NCBI GenBank assembly: GCA_031425275.1
Contig: JANPJA010000059.1
Span: 1 to 64,000, forward strand
Reading direction: 5' to 3'
Length of the DNA: 64,000 nt
From: JAIVGV01 sp031425275
Lineage (GTDB): Bacteria > Acidobacteriota > Blastocatellia > Pyrinomonadales > Pyrinomonadaceae
Shown here one piece after another: positions 1 to 8,294 of the stretch. The translations under genes were made by a program, and so were the position numbers. The stretch's first letter is position 1; each line of letters opens with the position of its first letter. The notes under the pieces were generated by a model that did not search any database, was not told the DNA's origin, and saw only the letters and a list, made by a program, of their open reading frames with translations.

Positions 1-1788
1 GGCGAGGCCCTCCGTCGTCGAGAGCGTCGCCGTGGTCTTCGTCGCGGAGATGACGCCGGCGGCAGTTTGCACGGCGGAGCGGCCGCCGCCGAAGTTGACG
101 TTCTCCGAGGTGGCGACGAGCAAATTGTTGACGAACGAGTATGGCCCCTGCGAGTTGACGATGGAGACGGCGGCCGTGTCCACGCCCGAAGAGACGCGGA
201 ACTCCGCGAGGTGCGAGTCGGCGATGCTCACGTGGTCGGCCGCGACACGCACGCCGTTCGTCGTCTCGGAGCGCGCGCTCCCGCCGTCGAACAGGCAGCG
301 ATCAACGATGAAGTGGTGCGGGACTTTCGCGATTCTGTCCTGCGGCGGGTCGATGTCGCCGAGCGTCAGCAGCGAGCGCGTGAGATTCTGCTCGGAGTCT
401 TTCTTGAAGTGGATGCCTTGGAGTCGGTAATGATGCGAAGGCCGGGGCGGGGCGGGATACGGCGTCCACATCGCCGCCGCGCCGCTCCCCGACGACGCCG
501 GGGCGGTAACGACGGCCATCTGCTCCGCGTCGGCGGGCTTGACGCGCGCCCCCGCAGGCGGGAGTCCGCCGAGCGCGCTCGTCCTGATCGTGATGTAGCG
601 TTGGCCCGAAGCCGGCCCCTCCGGCGCGGTGAGCACGATTGTTCCGGCGAACCTGGCGCGGGCGGGCAGGACGATCTCCTGCTCGGCGGCATTCCGGCGC
701 GCGGCGCGGTTGATGGCCTGCTGCAAATTCGCCCCGTTCGCCGACGCATTGCCCGTGTCCCTCAACGCCTGAACATTCCCGGCGGCCGCCGGCGGAATCT
801 CGTTGACTGTGATCGGCCGCGCCTCCTGTGCGACGATTTTCCCGCCCGCGTCTTTGCCGGTGAAAGAGATCGTGTAAGTGCCGGGGGCGCGGTAGGCGTG
901 TCCCGACGCGAGCAGGTCGGCCGTCGCGCCGTCGCCGAAGTCGATCACCACCGACGGCGTGCCGTCCGCCTGCGGCAGCTTCGTGACGCCGGGGAAGCGG
1001 CGCGCGTCCGCCAACACCACCTCGCCCACGTAACTGGACGCGGGCGCGGCCAACATTAATTCGGGCGCGGAAGACTCGCGCGTCCCCGCCCGCGCGGCCG
1101 TGTCGAGCGCGCCCCTTGCGTCGGACGCCGCGCCGGGAGCCGGAGAGCGATAGCTCAGCCAGTAGTAAACGAGCTTCGGGTATTCGAGCGCGACCGTCTT
1201 CCACCCCGAAGGCCGGCACCACCACGTGAGCGGGCGCGGCGTCTGTTGCCCCGGCGTCGCCGCGTCGAGGCCGACGACGATGCCGCTCCCGTCGAAGACG
1301 CGGCGGAAGACCCACAGGGCGCGCCGCGAGTGGTAGGCCGAGGTGACGATGAGCACCGAGCGCAGGCCGCGACTCTTCGCGTAGTCGAGCGCGCGCAACG
1401 CTTCGTCGTAGGTACTCCTGACGATGTCGGGGAGGACGATGACCCGTTCCGGCGGCACGCCCGCGCCCCGCAGCTCTTCGGCCGCGCGCTCGGAGAAAAG
1501 CGGATTTCTCTGCTGCGCGACAGACCAACCGCCGCGCAAATTCTCGTCGGTCAGGAGAACGACGGGCGCGCGCCCCTCGCGCCAGAGCCGCGCCGCGTGC
1601 TGCGTGCGCTCGACGTAAGCGAGCGGGTTCGAGAGGACGATGAGGGCGTCGGCGTGCGCGAGTTCCGCGCCTGTCACGAGGGATTTGGCCGCCGCCCAGG
1701 CGAGCGCGGGCCACGCCGCGAGCAGCAACAAGGCGACGCACAAGATGCGTTTGCGGCGCGTCCGTTTCTTCTCGGTTCGAGTGGGCAC
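1..1788 (-). CDS. YdcF/DUF218 - PKD - parallel beta-helix fusion protein (C-terminus beyond window)
   Basis: One uninterrupted minus-strand frame (codon first bases at multiples of 3) runs off the left edge. The GTG at 1788 gives basic residues and a hydrophobic stretch (about 20-35), a membrane anchor or signal. Residues about 40-215 look like a YdcF/ElyC/SanA domain (segments ADALIVLSNP, RSTYDEALRALDYAKSRG, VLIVTSAYHSRRALWVFRR). Residues about 240-310 form a PKD-like domain (VVIDFGDG, GTYTISFTGKD). From about 340 on the sequence aligns by eye with the beta-helix of the protein at 25524-29000 (SHHYR.QGIHFKKD, PHHFI..RC, SIVNSQGPYS). YdcF proteins act in envelope carbohydrate metabolism; fusion to a PKD/beta-helix exodomain is unusual. 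The frame is certain; the exact start and the activity are inferred. Confidence 0.85.
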   Translation of the reverse strand, partial: MPTRTEKKRTRRKRILCVALLLLAAWPALAWAAAKSLVTGAELAHADALIVLSNPLAYVERTQHAARLWREGRAPVVLLTDENLRGGWSVAQQRNPLFSERAAEELRGAGVPPERVIVLPDIVRSTYDEALRALDYAKSRGLRSVLIVTSAYHSRRALWVFRRVFDGSGIVVGLDAATPGQQTPRPLTWWCRPSGWKTVALEYPKLVYYWLSYRSPAPGAASDARGALDTAARAGTRESSAPELMLAAPASSYVGEVVLADARRFPGVTKLPQADGTPSVVIDFGDGATADLLASGHAYRAPGTYTISFTGKDAGGKIVAQEARPITVNEIPPAAAGNVQALRDTGNASANGANLQQAINRAARRNAAEQEIVLPARARFAGTIVLTAPEGPASGQRYITIRTSALGGLPPAGARVKPADAEQMAVVTAPASSGSGAAAMWTPYPAPPRPSHHYRLQGIHFKKDSEQNLTRSLLTLGDIDPPQDRIAKVPHHFIVDRCLFDGGSARSETTNGVRVAADHVSIADSHLAEFRVSSGVDTAAVSIVNSQGPYSFVNNLLVATSENVNFGGGRSAVQTAAGVISATKTTATLSTTEGLA

Positions 1789-1861
1789 GGAAGTTAATTC
1801 GATGGAAATTCTCGGCGCGAATCTCGGGGTCGGGCGCGGCGAAACTGTGCCGCCCGTCGCC

Positions 1862-3181
1862 CTACCAGCAGATGCCTTGATACGAATCGTCGGAAACGCG
1901 CCCGCCGAAGAGTCGCACCAGATCGATCACGGTCTGGCCGGGTCGGAGTCGCGACTCGATCTCGCGGAACTCTTCCGCCCGGTTGCCGATGATCACCACG
2001 TCGGAGTTTTCGAGCACGTCGCCGACGCTCTCGCGCATCAGTTGCGAGATGTGCGGAATCTCGCGCTCGATGTAATCCTTGTTCGCCCCGAAGAGCCGCG
2101 CCAGCGACACGTCGCGGTCGTAGATCGCCAACTGCATCCCCTTGCCGATGAGCGTCTCGATGAGGCTCACGATGGGCGACTCGCGCAGATCGTCCGTCCC
2201 GGCCTTGAAGCTCATGCCGAGGACGCCGACGCGCCGGCTCCCCGCGCGCAAGACCATCTCGACGGCGCGGCGCACCTGCATCTCGTTGCTCGTCAAAATG
2301 GATTGCAGCAGCGGCACCTCCACGTCCAGCTCGCGCGCCTTGTGCTGGAGCGCGCGCAGGTCTTTCGGCAGGCACGAGCCGCCGAAGGCGAAGCCGGGCT
2401 TGAGGTAGTAGGGCGAGAGGTTGAGCTTCGCGTCGCGACAGAAAACGTCCATCACTTCGTGGCTGTCGATGCCGAGCGCCTTGCAGACGTTCCCGATCTC
2501 GTTGGCGAACGACACCTTCAGGGCGTGGAAGGTGTTGCACGCATACTTGACCATCTCGGCGGACTTCACCGACGTGACGACGACCGGCGCGTCCACGTTC
2601 TTGTAAAGCCGGCGCACACTCGCCGCCACGTCCTCGTCGTCCGCCCCGATCAGGGTGAAGGGCGGCGAGTAGAAGTCTTTGAGCGAAGTGCCCTCGCGCA
2701 AAAATTCAGGGTTGATGCAGACGCCGAGATCGCCGCCGCCGCCGACCTTGCGCCCCGAATAGACTTCGAGCGCGGGGACGACGACCGACTCAATCGTGCC
2801 GGGCAGCATCGTGCTGCGGATCACGATGACGTGGCCGCCCTGCTTCATTTCGAGCGCCGCGCCGATCTCCTTACAGACGCGCCGGACGTAAGTCAGATCG
2901 AGCGAGCCGTTGTGGTTCGACGGCGTGCCGACGCAGACGAGCGAGACCTCCGTGTCGCGCACCGCCGCGGCCGTGTCGGTCGTCGCGCGCAGGCGGCCCG
3001 CCCCGACCATCTCGGCGATCAGCTCGCCGATCCCGGCCTCGACGATCGGACTCTGCCCGCCGTTGATGATCCCGACCTTCGTCTCGTTGACATCGACGCC
3101 GACGACCTCGTGGCCCTCCCGCGCGAAGCACGCCGCCGACACGCAGCCGACGTAGCCCAGACCGAAAACGCTCAGTTTCAT
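1862..3181 (-). CDS. algD: GDP-mannose 6-dehydrogenase (AlgD type)
   Basis: NAD-dependent four-electron oxidation of GDP-mannose to GDP-mannuronate, or the equivalent UDP-glucose reaction in the same family. The 439-aa length matches AlgD (about 436). The Rossmann motif GLGYVG lies at residues 7-12, the catalytic Cys at about 270 in GFAFGGSCLPKD, and the C-terminal NDP-binding segment is SFKAGTDDLRESP. The protein ends in GICW, as AlgD does. I chose the ATG at 3181 because upstream extension adds only shadow-like sequence before MKLSVFGLGYVG. The AlgD resemblance across the centre and C-terminus favours GDP-mannose over UDP-glucose, but substrate cannot be proven from sequence. It precedes the YdcF fusion by 73 bp and follows a GT2 gene. 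Confidence 0.88.
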   Translation of the reverse strand: MKLSVFGLGYVGCVSAACFAREGHEVVGVDVNETKVGIINGGQSPIVEAGIGELIAEMVGAGRLRATTDTAAAVRDTEVSLVCVGTPSNHNGSLDLTYVRRVCKEIGAALEMKQGGHVIVIRSTMLPGTIESVVVPALEVYSGRKVGGGGDLGVCINPEFLREGTSLKDFYSPPFTLIGADDEDVAASVRRLYKNVDAPVVVTSVKSAEMVKYACNTFHALKVSFANEIGNVCKALGIDSHEVMDVFCRDAKLNLSPYYLKPGFAFGGSCLPKDLRALQHKARELDVEVPLLQSILTSNEMQVRRAVEMVLRAGSRRVGVLGMSFKAGTDDLRESPIVSLIETLIGKGMQLAIYDRDVSLARLFGANKDYIEREIPHISQLMRESVGDVLENSDVVIIGNRAEEFREIESRLRPGQTVIDLVRLFGGRVSDDSYQGICW

Positions 3182-3210
3182 TGTTGACCTAACTCCTCGA
3201 CTCTTGTTTG

Positions 3211-4314
3211 TCAGACGTTCGCGCCGCCGCCCGCACGCGGCCGGGGCCGCCGCCGCGCCAGCCCGAGCAGGAAGCTGCCCCCCCAACTCGCGTGGATCGT
3301 GAAGAAGATTGCGGGCAGCACGGGGGCGAGCCGCCAGTCGAGCGCCCGCGAAGAGATTTGCGCGGCGCACGCGAGGGCGGCGAGCGCGTAGGAGCCGAGG
3401 GCCGCGGCGAACAGCCACCACGCGCGCGGCCAGAGCCAGCCGAGCGCGAAGGTGACGGCCAGCGTGGCGACGAAGAGCGGCGCGACGAGCTGGCGGGCGC
3501 GCACCGAGCGCGGGTGGAGCTTGAGCATCTGCGCCTTCCAGTTGCCGTAGCGCGCGTACTGCGCGGCGAGCGCGGCGAGCGTCGGGCGCGCGTAGTAGTC
3601 GCAGTGGCCCGAGGTGTCGAGCACGACGCGCGCTCCGCGCAGCCGGGCGCGATAGTTGAAGTCGTAATCCTCATTCGCCAGCAGCGCCTCGTTGTAGCCG
3701 CCGAGCCCGCGCCACAGCTCGCGGCGGAACGCGCCGAACGGCACGGTGTCAACTTCCGTCTGCTCCCCAGCGCCCGCGCCGCCCGTGCGGTACTTGGCGT
3801 CGCCGATGCCGAACGGGTGCGCGGCCGCGTGCGCGATGGCGCGCGCGACCGTCGTCGCCGCGCCCGCCCTGATGCGCCACGGCATCCCGACGATCTCCGC
3901 GCCGCCCGACTCCAACACCTCGACGCAGCGGGCCACGTAGTTCGGCGACGGAATGGAGTGCGCGTCCATGCGCACGACGAACTCGCCGCGGGCCGCGCCG
4001 ACGCCGAGGTTGAGCGCGGCCGGGATGTTGCGCGCCGGGTTATCCACGACGCGCACGTCCACCGCCGGCCGCGCCGCGCGGAAGCGCTCGACGGCGGCCC
4101 GCGTCCCGTCCGTGGACATGCCATCGACGACGACGATCTCGTAGGGCGCGCCCGCGCACTGCGCCGCGAGGTTCTCCAAGACCTCGCCGATGAAACGCTC
4201 CTCATTGTAACAGGGGATAACGACCGAGACGCGCGGCCCCGCCGCCGCGCCGCCGCGCGCCGCCGTCCGCCCAACCGTCGTCGTCTCTTTGATCAACTCG
4301 CTCACCAATCTCAT
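3211..4314 (-). CDS. GT2 family glycosyltransferase with C-terminal membrane segments (ExoA-like)
   Basis: A GT-A fold inverting glycosyltransferase. The N-terminal signature VSVVIPCYNEE is at residues 29-39, DGMSTDGT near 64-71, and a DxD-like metal site in RMDAHS around 116-120. After the catalytic domain (to about 260) there are two or three hydrophobic segments, so it probably works at the inner face of the membrane on a lipid-linked glycan. The organisation resembles ExoA-type succinoglycan transferases. It sits in the same run as AlgD and the methyltransferase. The sugar donor is unknown. Confidence 0.88.
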   Translation of the reverse strand: MRLVSELIKETTTVGRTAARGGAAAGPRVSVVIPCYNEERFIGEVLENLAAQCAGAPYEIVVVDGMSTDGTRAAVERFRAARPAVDVRVVDNPARNIPAALNLGVGAARGEFVVRMDAHSIPSPNYVARCVEVLESGGAEIVGMPWRIRAGAATTVARAIAHAAAHPFGIGDAKYRTGGAGAGEQTEVDTVPFGAFRRELWRGLGGYNEALLANEDYDFNYRARLRGARVVLDTSGHCDYYARPTLAALAAQYARYGNWKAQMLKLHPRSVRARQLVAPLFVATLAVTFALGWLWPRAWWLFAAALGSYALAALACAAQISSRALDWRLAPVLPAIFFTIHASWGGSFLLGLARRRPRPRAGGGANV

Positions 4315-4358
4315 CCCCGCGTGTCCGCCCCGTCACACACGCCGCGCGCCGCGCGGCC

Positions 4359-5081
4359 TCAAAATTTCCTGCGGCCCACGGCGATGAGCGACAGGCCGAA
4401 GGGCGGCGGCAAGGCGCGCTCGACGCGCTCGGCCCACGGCGCGATGTAGTTATCGAAGAGGCCGATCTGGGACGGGTCTTCCTCGGTGATCCGGCGGATG
4501 CGGTTGTTCCAGAACCAGCCCGCCATGCCGATGACGTTCATGTAGAAGGCTTGCTCCACCTCGAAGCCCGCCCCGCGCATTCGCGGCAGCAAGACCTTGC
4601 GCGTGTAGCGGCGGTGGTGGCCGATGGCTCGATCCACCGTCCCGTAGAGAAACATGAAGGCGGGGACGAGGACGACGGCGCGGCCGCCCGCGGCGAGCGT
4701 CGAGTGCATGAAGCGCAACGCGCGCACGTCGTCCGCGACGTGTTCGAGCACGTTCATGCAGACGATGGTGTCGAAGTTGTAAGCGGCCCAGTCGTCGTCG
4801 GACGGGTCGCCGAGATCGAGCAGCTTCGGCCGGGCGCGCAGCCTCTCGCCGATGCGCTCTTCCAGACGGCTCAGGCACACCCGGCTGATGTCGGTCGGGA
4901 CGACCAGCTCGCGGTCAAGCAGCAGTTGCGTGAAGTTGCCGATCCCCGCGCCGACTTCGAGGACGCGCCGCCCGAGGAACGGCCCGACGCGGCGGTACAT
5001 CCAGTCCCGGTAGTTCGTCGCGTGCGCCATGACTTCCAAGTCCGACGCCATCGCGGTTTCGACGCTGCCCACGTCCGTCAT
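4359..5081 (-). CDS. Class I SAM-dependent methyltransferase
   Basis: A 240-aa Methyltransf_11/23-type protein. Motif I is LEVGAGIGNF at residues 41-50, the acidic motif II follows (VVPTDISRVCLSRL), and FDTIVCMNVLEHVADD is the typical motif IV. The ATG at 5081 overlaps the TGA of the upstream GT2 gene by 4 bp, indicating translational coupling. In this setting it may methylate a sugar or the growing glycan lipid. The acceptor cannot be told from sequence. Confidence 0.87.
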   Translation of the reverse strand: MTDVGSVETAMASDLEVMAHATNYRDWMYRRVGPFLGRRVLEVGAGIGNFTQLLLDRELVVPTDISRVCLSRLEERIGERLRARPKLLDLGDPSDDDWAAYNFDTIVCMNVLEHVADDVRALRFMHSTLAAGGRAVVLVPAFMFLYGTVDRAIGHHRRYTRKVLLPRMRGAGFEVEQAFYMNVIGMAGWFWNNRIRRITEEDPSQIGLFDNYIAPWAERVERALPPPFGLSLIAVGRRKF

Positions 5082-6145
5082 CTCCGCCGCCCCAGTTCGT
5101 TCCTGATTTGTTCCCCGGTCTCTTCGAGCAGGCTCCGCAACTGGTGCTCCATCTCCTGCGAGCGTCGCGTGATGGTGTGGAGCACCAGCCCGACGGTGAC
5201 GGAGAGCATCCCGGCCAGCACCAGCCCGACGGCCAGCACCGCCGAGGGCAGCCGCCGCACCAGCCCCGTCTGCCAGAACTCATAAACGACGACCCCGCCG
5301 GGCACGAGCGCGAGCGCGACGAGCGCGAGGCCCGCCGCGCCGAAGAAGGTGAGCGGCTTGTAGTCGCGGAAGAGGGCGAGGATCATGTGGAGGATGCGGA
5401 AGCCGTCCTGCGCGACGCGAATCTTCGAGAAGCTTCCCGCGGGCCGGACGCCGAGGTTGACCGGAATCTCCTCGATGCGGTAGCCGCGCGCCAGCGCCTT
5501 GATGGTCAGCTCAGTCTCGGTCTCGAACCCGCCGCCGAAGAGCGGGACGTTCTTGACGAACCGGCGGTTGAAGACGCGGTAGCCGGAGAGCATGTCGGTG
5601 ATCCGCACCTTGAAGATCGCGTTCAGGACGGCGAGGAAGGCGCGGTTGCCGAAGCGGTTCAGAGACTTGAACTGACTCTCGGAGTCGGCGTGCAGCCGCG
5701 AGCCGACCGCCATGTCGGCCTCGTCGGCGAGGACGGGCGCGAGCAGCCGATGCACCTCCGGGGGCGGGTACGTCCCGTCGCCGTCAACCATCACGTAGAA
5801 GTCGGCATCGACGCGGCGGAACATCGACTGGACGACGAAGCCCTTGCCCTGCCGCCGCTCGAAGTGGACGACGGCCCCGGCCGCGCGCGCCGCCTCGGCC
5901 GTGCGGTCGGTCGAGTTGTTGTCGAAGACGTGGATGTCCGCGTCGGGCAGTTCGGCGCGGAAGCTGCGCACCACTTCGGCGACCGTCGGCTCCTCGTTGT
6001 GGCAGGGGATGAGCACGGCGACGCGCGGCGCGCGTCGCCCCACGGCGTCGCGCGCGTCCGCCGGCGCGCTCACGCCGGCCGCCGTCGGCTCCTTCGTCCG
6101 CGTCACTTCTACGCCCGCCTCCTCTCCGAGTTGCCGCGCCTTCAC
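5078..6145 (-). CDS. GT2 glycosyltransferase, polyprenyl-phosphate sugar synthase-like
   Basis: A DPM1/GtrB-like GT2 enzyme with a C-terminal membrane pair. VAVLIPCHNEEPTVAEVV begins at residue 42, DNNSTDRT lies near 75-82, and the DGDGTYPP metal-binding motif begins at 121. Two hydrophobic segments follow near 275-340. This arrangement suits transfer of one sugar to undecaprenyl phosphate, giving a donor for the GT-C membrane enzymes encoded elsewhere here. I chose the GTG at 6145 because it overlaps the preceding stop as GTGA; upstream residues are shadow-like Arg/Gly-rich sequence. Its stop overlaps the next ATG. Confidence 0.88.
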   Translation of the reverse strand: MKARQLGEEAGVEVTRTKEPTAAGVSAPADARDAVGRRAPRVAVLIPCHNEEPTVAEVVRSFRAELPDADIHVFDNNSTDRTAEAARAAGAVVHFERRQGKGFVVQSMFRRVDADFYVMVDGDGTYPPPEVHRLLAPVLADEADMAVGSRLHADSESQFKSLNRFGNRAFLAVLNAIFKVRITDMLSGYRVFNRRFVKNVPLFGGGFETETELTIKALARGYRIEEIPVNLGVRPAGSFSKIRVAQDGFRILHMILALFRDYKPLTFFGAAGLALVALALVPGGVVVYEFWQTGLVRRLPSAVLAVGLVLAGMLSVTVGLVLHTITRRSQEMEHQLRSLLEETGEQIRNELGRRR

Positions 6146-7455
6146 GCCCCGCCCGTCCCTTCGCCGCCCTCCGCGCCCTCCGCGGCCATAGCGGGTGCGG
6201 CGGCGGAAGCATAAGCGGCGGCCGCGCCGCCCGCGTCCTTCGCGGCGTGCAGGCGCACCGCGCGCTCGCAAGCCGCCGCGAACTGTGCGGCCGCCGCGCC
6301 CCAGCCGAACCGCTCGCGCACGGCGGCGGCCGCACCATCGCCGAGCCGGCGCGCGACACTTTCGTCCGTCAGCACGCGCACGACCGCGCGCGAGAAATCG
6401 GCGGGCGTGTCGGCCAGCAACAACTCCTCGCCGTCGCGCACCGGCAGCCCCTCGGCCCCGATGGTCGTCGAGACGATGGGGCACTCCATCGCCATCGCCT
6501 CGTAAATCTTGAGGCGCGTGCCGCCGCCGACGCGGATCGGCACGACGTAGGCGGAGGCGCGCTCCATGTACGGCCGCACGTCCTCGACGCGGCCCGTGAC
6601 GACGACGGCCGGGTCGCGCTTGCCCAGTTCGACCAGACCCGGGTAAGGGTTGCGCCCGACGACCGTGAGCTTCACACCGGGCAACTCGCGTCTGACGAGC
6701 GGCAAGACCTCTTTGACGAAATACTGGATGGCGTCGTCGTTCGGCAGCCAGTCCATCGAACCCGTGAAGACGAGGTGGTGCGGCTCGCGCGCGGCGGCGG
6801 CCGCGGGGCGGAAGTACTCCACGTCAACGCCCGTCGGCACGTCGGAGACGCGCCCGACGCCGTACTCGCGCCGCATCGTCTCCGAGTCTTCGGGCGAGAC
6901 GGAGACCACCCAGTCGAAGCGGCGGCACGCGGCGCGCTCGAAGGCGGCGGCCTTGCGCCACTGAGCGTAAAGATAAATCTTTTTGAGCGGGTTGCGCTGC
7001 ACCTCGTAGTGCCGCCGCCAGATCATCGCCTCGATGTTGTGCTGGAAGAGGACGGTCGCGCACGGCAGACGCGCGGGCACGTTGACGGCGGGCATCAGGA
7101 AGTCGCAGACGACGACATCGAACCCGCCGCGCCCGACGCGCTCAAGCAGTTCGCGGCGCATACCGGGCGATTCGTATTTTTTGATGAAGTACGGCAGGGG
7201 CGTGACGACGTTTTGCGCCAGCTCGGCGTAGAACCCGGCCGTGAATTTCGCGCGCGTGCGGTGCGGGACGCGGACGAGTTCGTGGCAGTACTCCGCGGCG
7301 CGCCCGCCGGCGTCCGCGCCCGCGCCGCCGTCGTCGAGCGTCAGGTACGTGACGTGGTGCGAGCGGCGCAATTCCTTCAGCATGTGATAGGTGCGAATCT
7401 TACCGCCCTTATCCACCGGGTGAAGCAATTCTGTTTTGAGCCACAGGATACGCAA
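6142..7455 (-). CDS. GT4 family glycosyltransferase
   Basis: A retaining GT-B glycosyltransferase of 437 aa. The N-terminus MRILWLKTELLHPVDKGGK carries the glycine-containing acceptor loop. The C-terminal half has HLVFTGSMDWLPNDDAIQYF and the donor-binding segment VPIRVGGGTRLKIYEAMAME. It resembles the sugar transferases found in exosortase-associated EPS clusters, but no exosortase is visible, so I assign only the family. The Ala/Gly-rich tail (last ~30 aa) looks like an unstructured extension. It overlaps the next gene by 4 bp. Confidence 0.9.
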   Translation of the reverse strand: MRILWLKTELLHPVDKGGKIRTYHMLKELRRSHHVTYLTLDDGGAGADAGGRAAEYCHELVRVPHRTRAKFTAGFYAELAQNVVTPLPYFIKKYESPGMRRELLERVGRGGFDVVVCDFLMPAVNVPARLPCATVLFQHNIEAMIWRRHYEVQRNPLKKIYLYAQWRKAAAFERAACRRFDWVVSVSPEDSETMRREYGVGRVSDVPTGVDVEYFRPAAAAAREPHHLVFTGSMDWLPNDDAIQYFVKEVLPLVRRELPGVKLTVVGRNPYPGLVELGKRDPAVVVTGRVEDVRPYMERASAYVVPIRVGGGTRLKIYEAMAMECPIVSTTIGAEGLPVRDGEELLLADTPADFSRAVVRVLTDESVARRLGDGAAAAVRERFGWGAAAAQFAAACERAVRLHAAKDAGGAAAAYASAAAPAMAAEGAEGGEGTGGA

Positions 7456-7465
7456 GTCGTTATTC

Positions 7466-8233
7466 TCAGTTCTCCGATCGCCGGCTCGGGATTAAACGGC
7501 AGCGCACGACGGCAGTCGTGAACTCGCGCGTCCACCGGTTGGCGACCGGGCGCAAGCGGCGGATGGGCACGGCCTCGAAGCCGTCGAGATCGAAATCGCT
7601 CGCGGCGACGAGTCGCTCGAAGCGGCGGATGGTCATCTGATTCAAGCCCCCCTCGACCTCGCCGAAGCGCGTCGCGCCGTCCGACTTAAAGTCGCCGCGC
7701 CAGCGCAGCAGGGCCTTCTCCGTAAAGACCAGATGCGCCCACGGGAAGACGGAGAACAGGTGGCCGCCCAGCGGGTGATACCAAGTCGGGCCGAAGACGA
7801 TGCGGGCGCAGCCCCCTTCGCGGACGAGTCGGCGCATGGCGCGCAGGACGCCCGCCGGGTCGGCGAAGTGCTCGAAGGCGTCCATCGAGATCACCACGTC
7901 AACCTGCTCGTCCGTCGCGGTCGTGAACACGCAGCGGTCGGCGACGCCCGCGCTCTCGGCGCGGCGGCGGCCCTCGGCCAGCACGCTCTCGCGCATGTCC
8001 AGCCCCGTTACTTTACGCGCCCCGTGCCGCGCCATCTCGACGACCTGCTCGCCCGTCCCGCACCCGAAGTCCAGCACGCTCCGGCCCTCGATCTCGCGCC
8101 ACACCCCTTCCCCGAACAAGACCTCCATCTTGCTCTTGTTTTCGTAAACGCTGCCGTCCATGTAGCCGGTCTCGCCGTCGCGGCTGATGCGCCGCAACAG
8201 ATGATACCCCAACGCTCCGCCGACAAAGCCCAT
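7466..8233 (-). CDS. Class I SAM-dependent methyltransferase
   Basis: About 255 aa. SAM motif I is in SVLDFGCGTGEQVVEMA, followed by VTGLDMRESVLAEGRRRA and the motif-IV segment VDVVISMDAFEHFADP. The upstream asnB ends at 8295, which excludes the much longer open frame. Of the remaining starts, ATG 8233 (MGFVGGALGYHL) and GTG 8248 are both possible; I chose the ATG. It is probably a glycan or lipid-carrier methyltransferase by context, with unknown acceptor. Confidence 0.85.
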   Translation of the reverse strand: MGFVGGALGYHLLRRISRDGETGYMDGSVYENKSKMEVLFGEGVWREIEGRSVLDFGCGTGEQVVEMARHGARKVTGLDMRESVLAEGRRRAESAGVADRCVFTTATDEQVDVVISMDAFEHFADPAGVLRAMRRLVREGGCARIVFGPTWYHPLGGHLFSVFPWAHLVFTEKALLRWRGDFKSDGATRFGEVEGGLNQMTIRRFERLVAASDFDLDGFEAVPIRRLRPVANRWTREFTTAVVRCRLIPSRRSEN

Positions 8234-8294
8234 CTCTTTTTGATCCACTCCCCGCACGCGCCCGTCTTTCGTGCGTCTCAAATCGTCCCCCGCC

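Noticed and set aside
302..1741. Minus-strand open frame of 479 codons
   Set aside because: Arg/Ala-rich shadow of the YdcF-PKD frame; no domain, and the overlapping frame shows clear homology.
1640..3187. Plus-strand open frame of 515 codons
   Set aside because: Antisense shadow of algD, produced by high-GC third positions; no recognisable protein features.
3182..3421. Longer start for algD
   Set aside because: Extra N-terminal residues are shadow-like and lie beyond the conserved Rossmann start MKLSVFGLGYVG.
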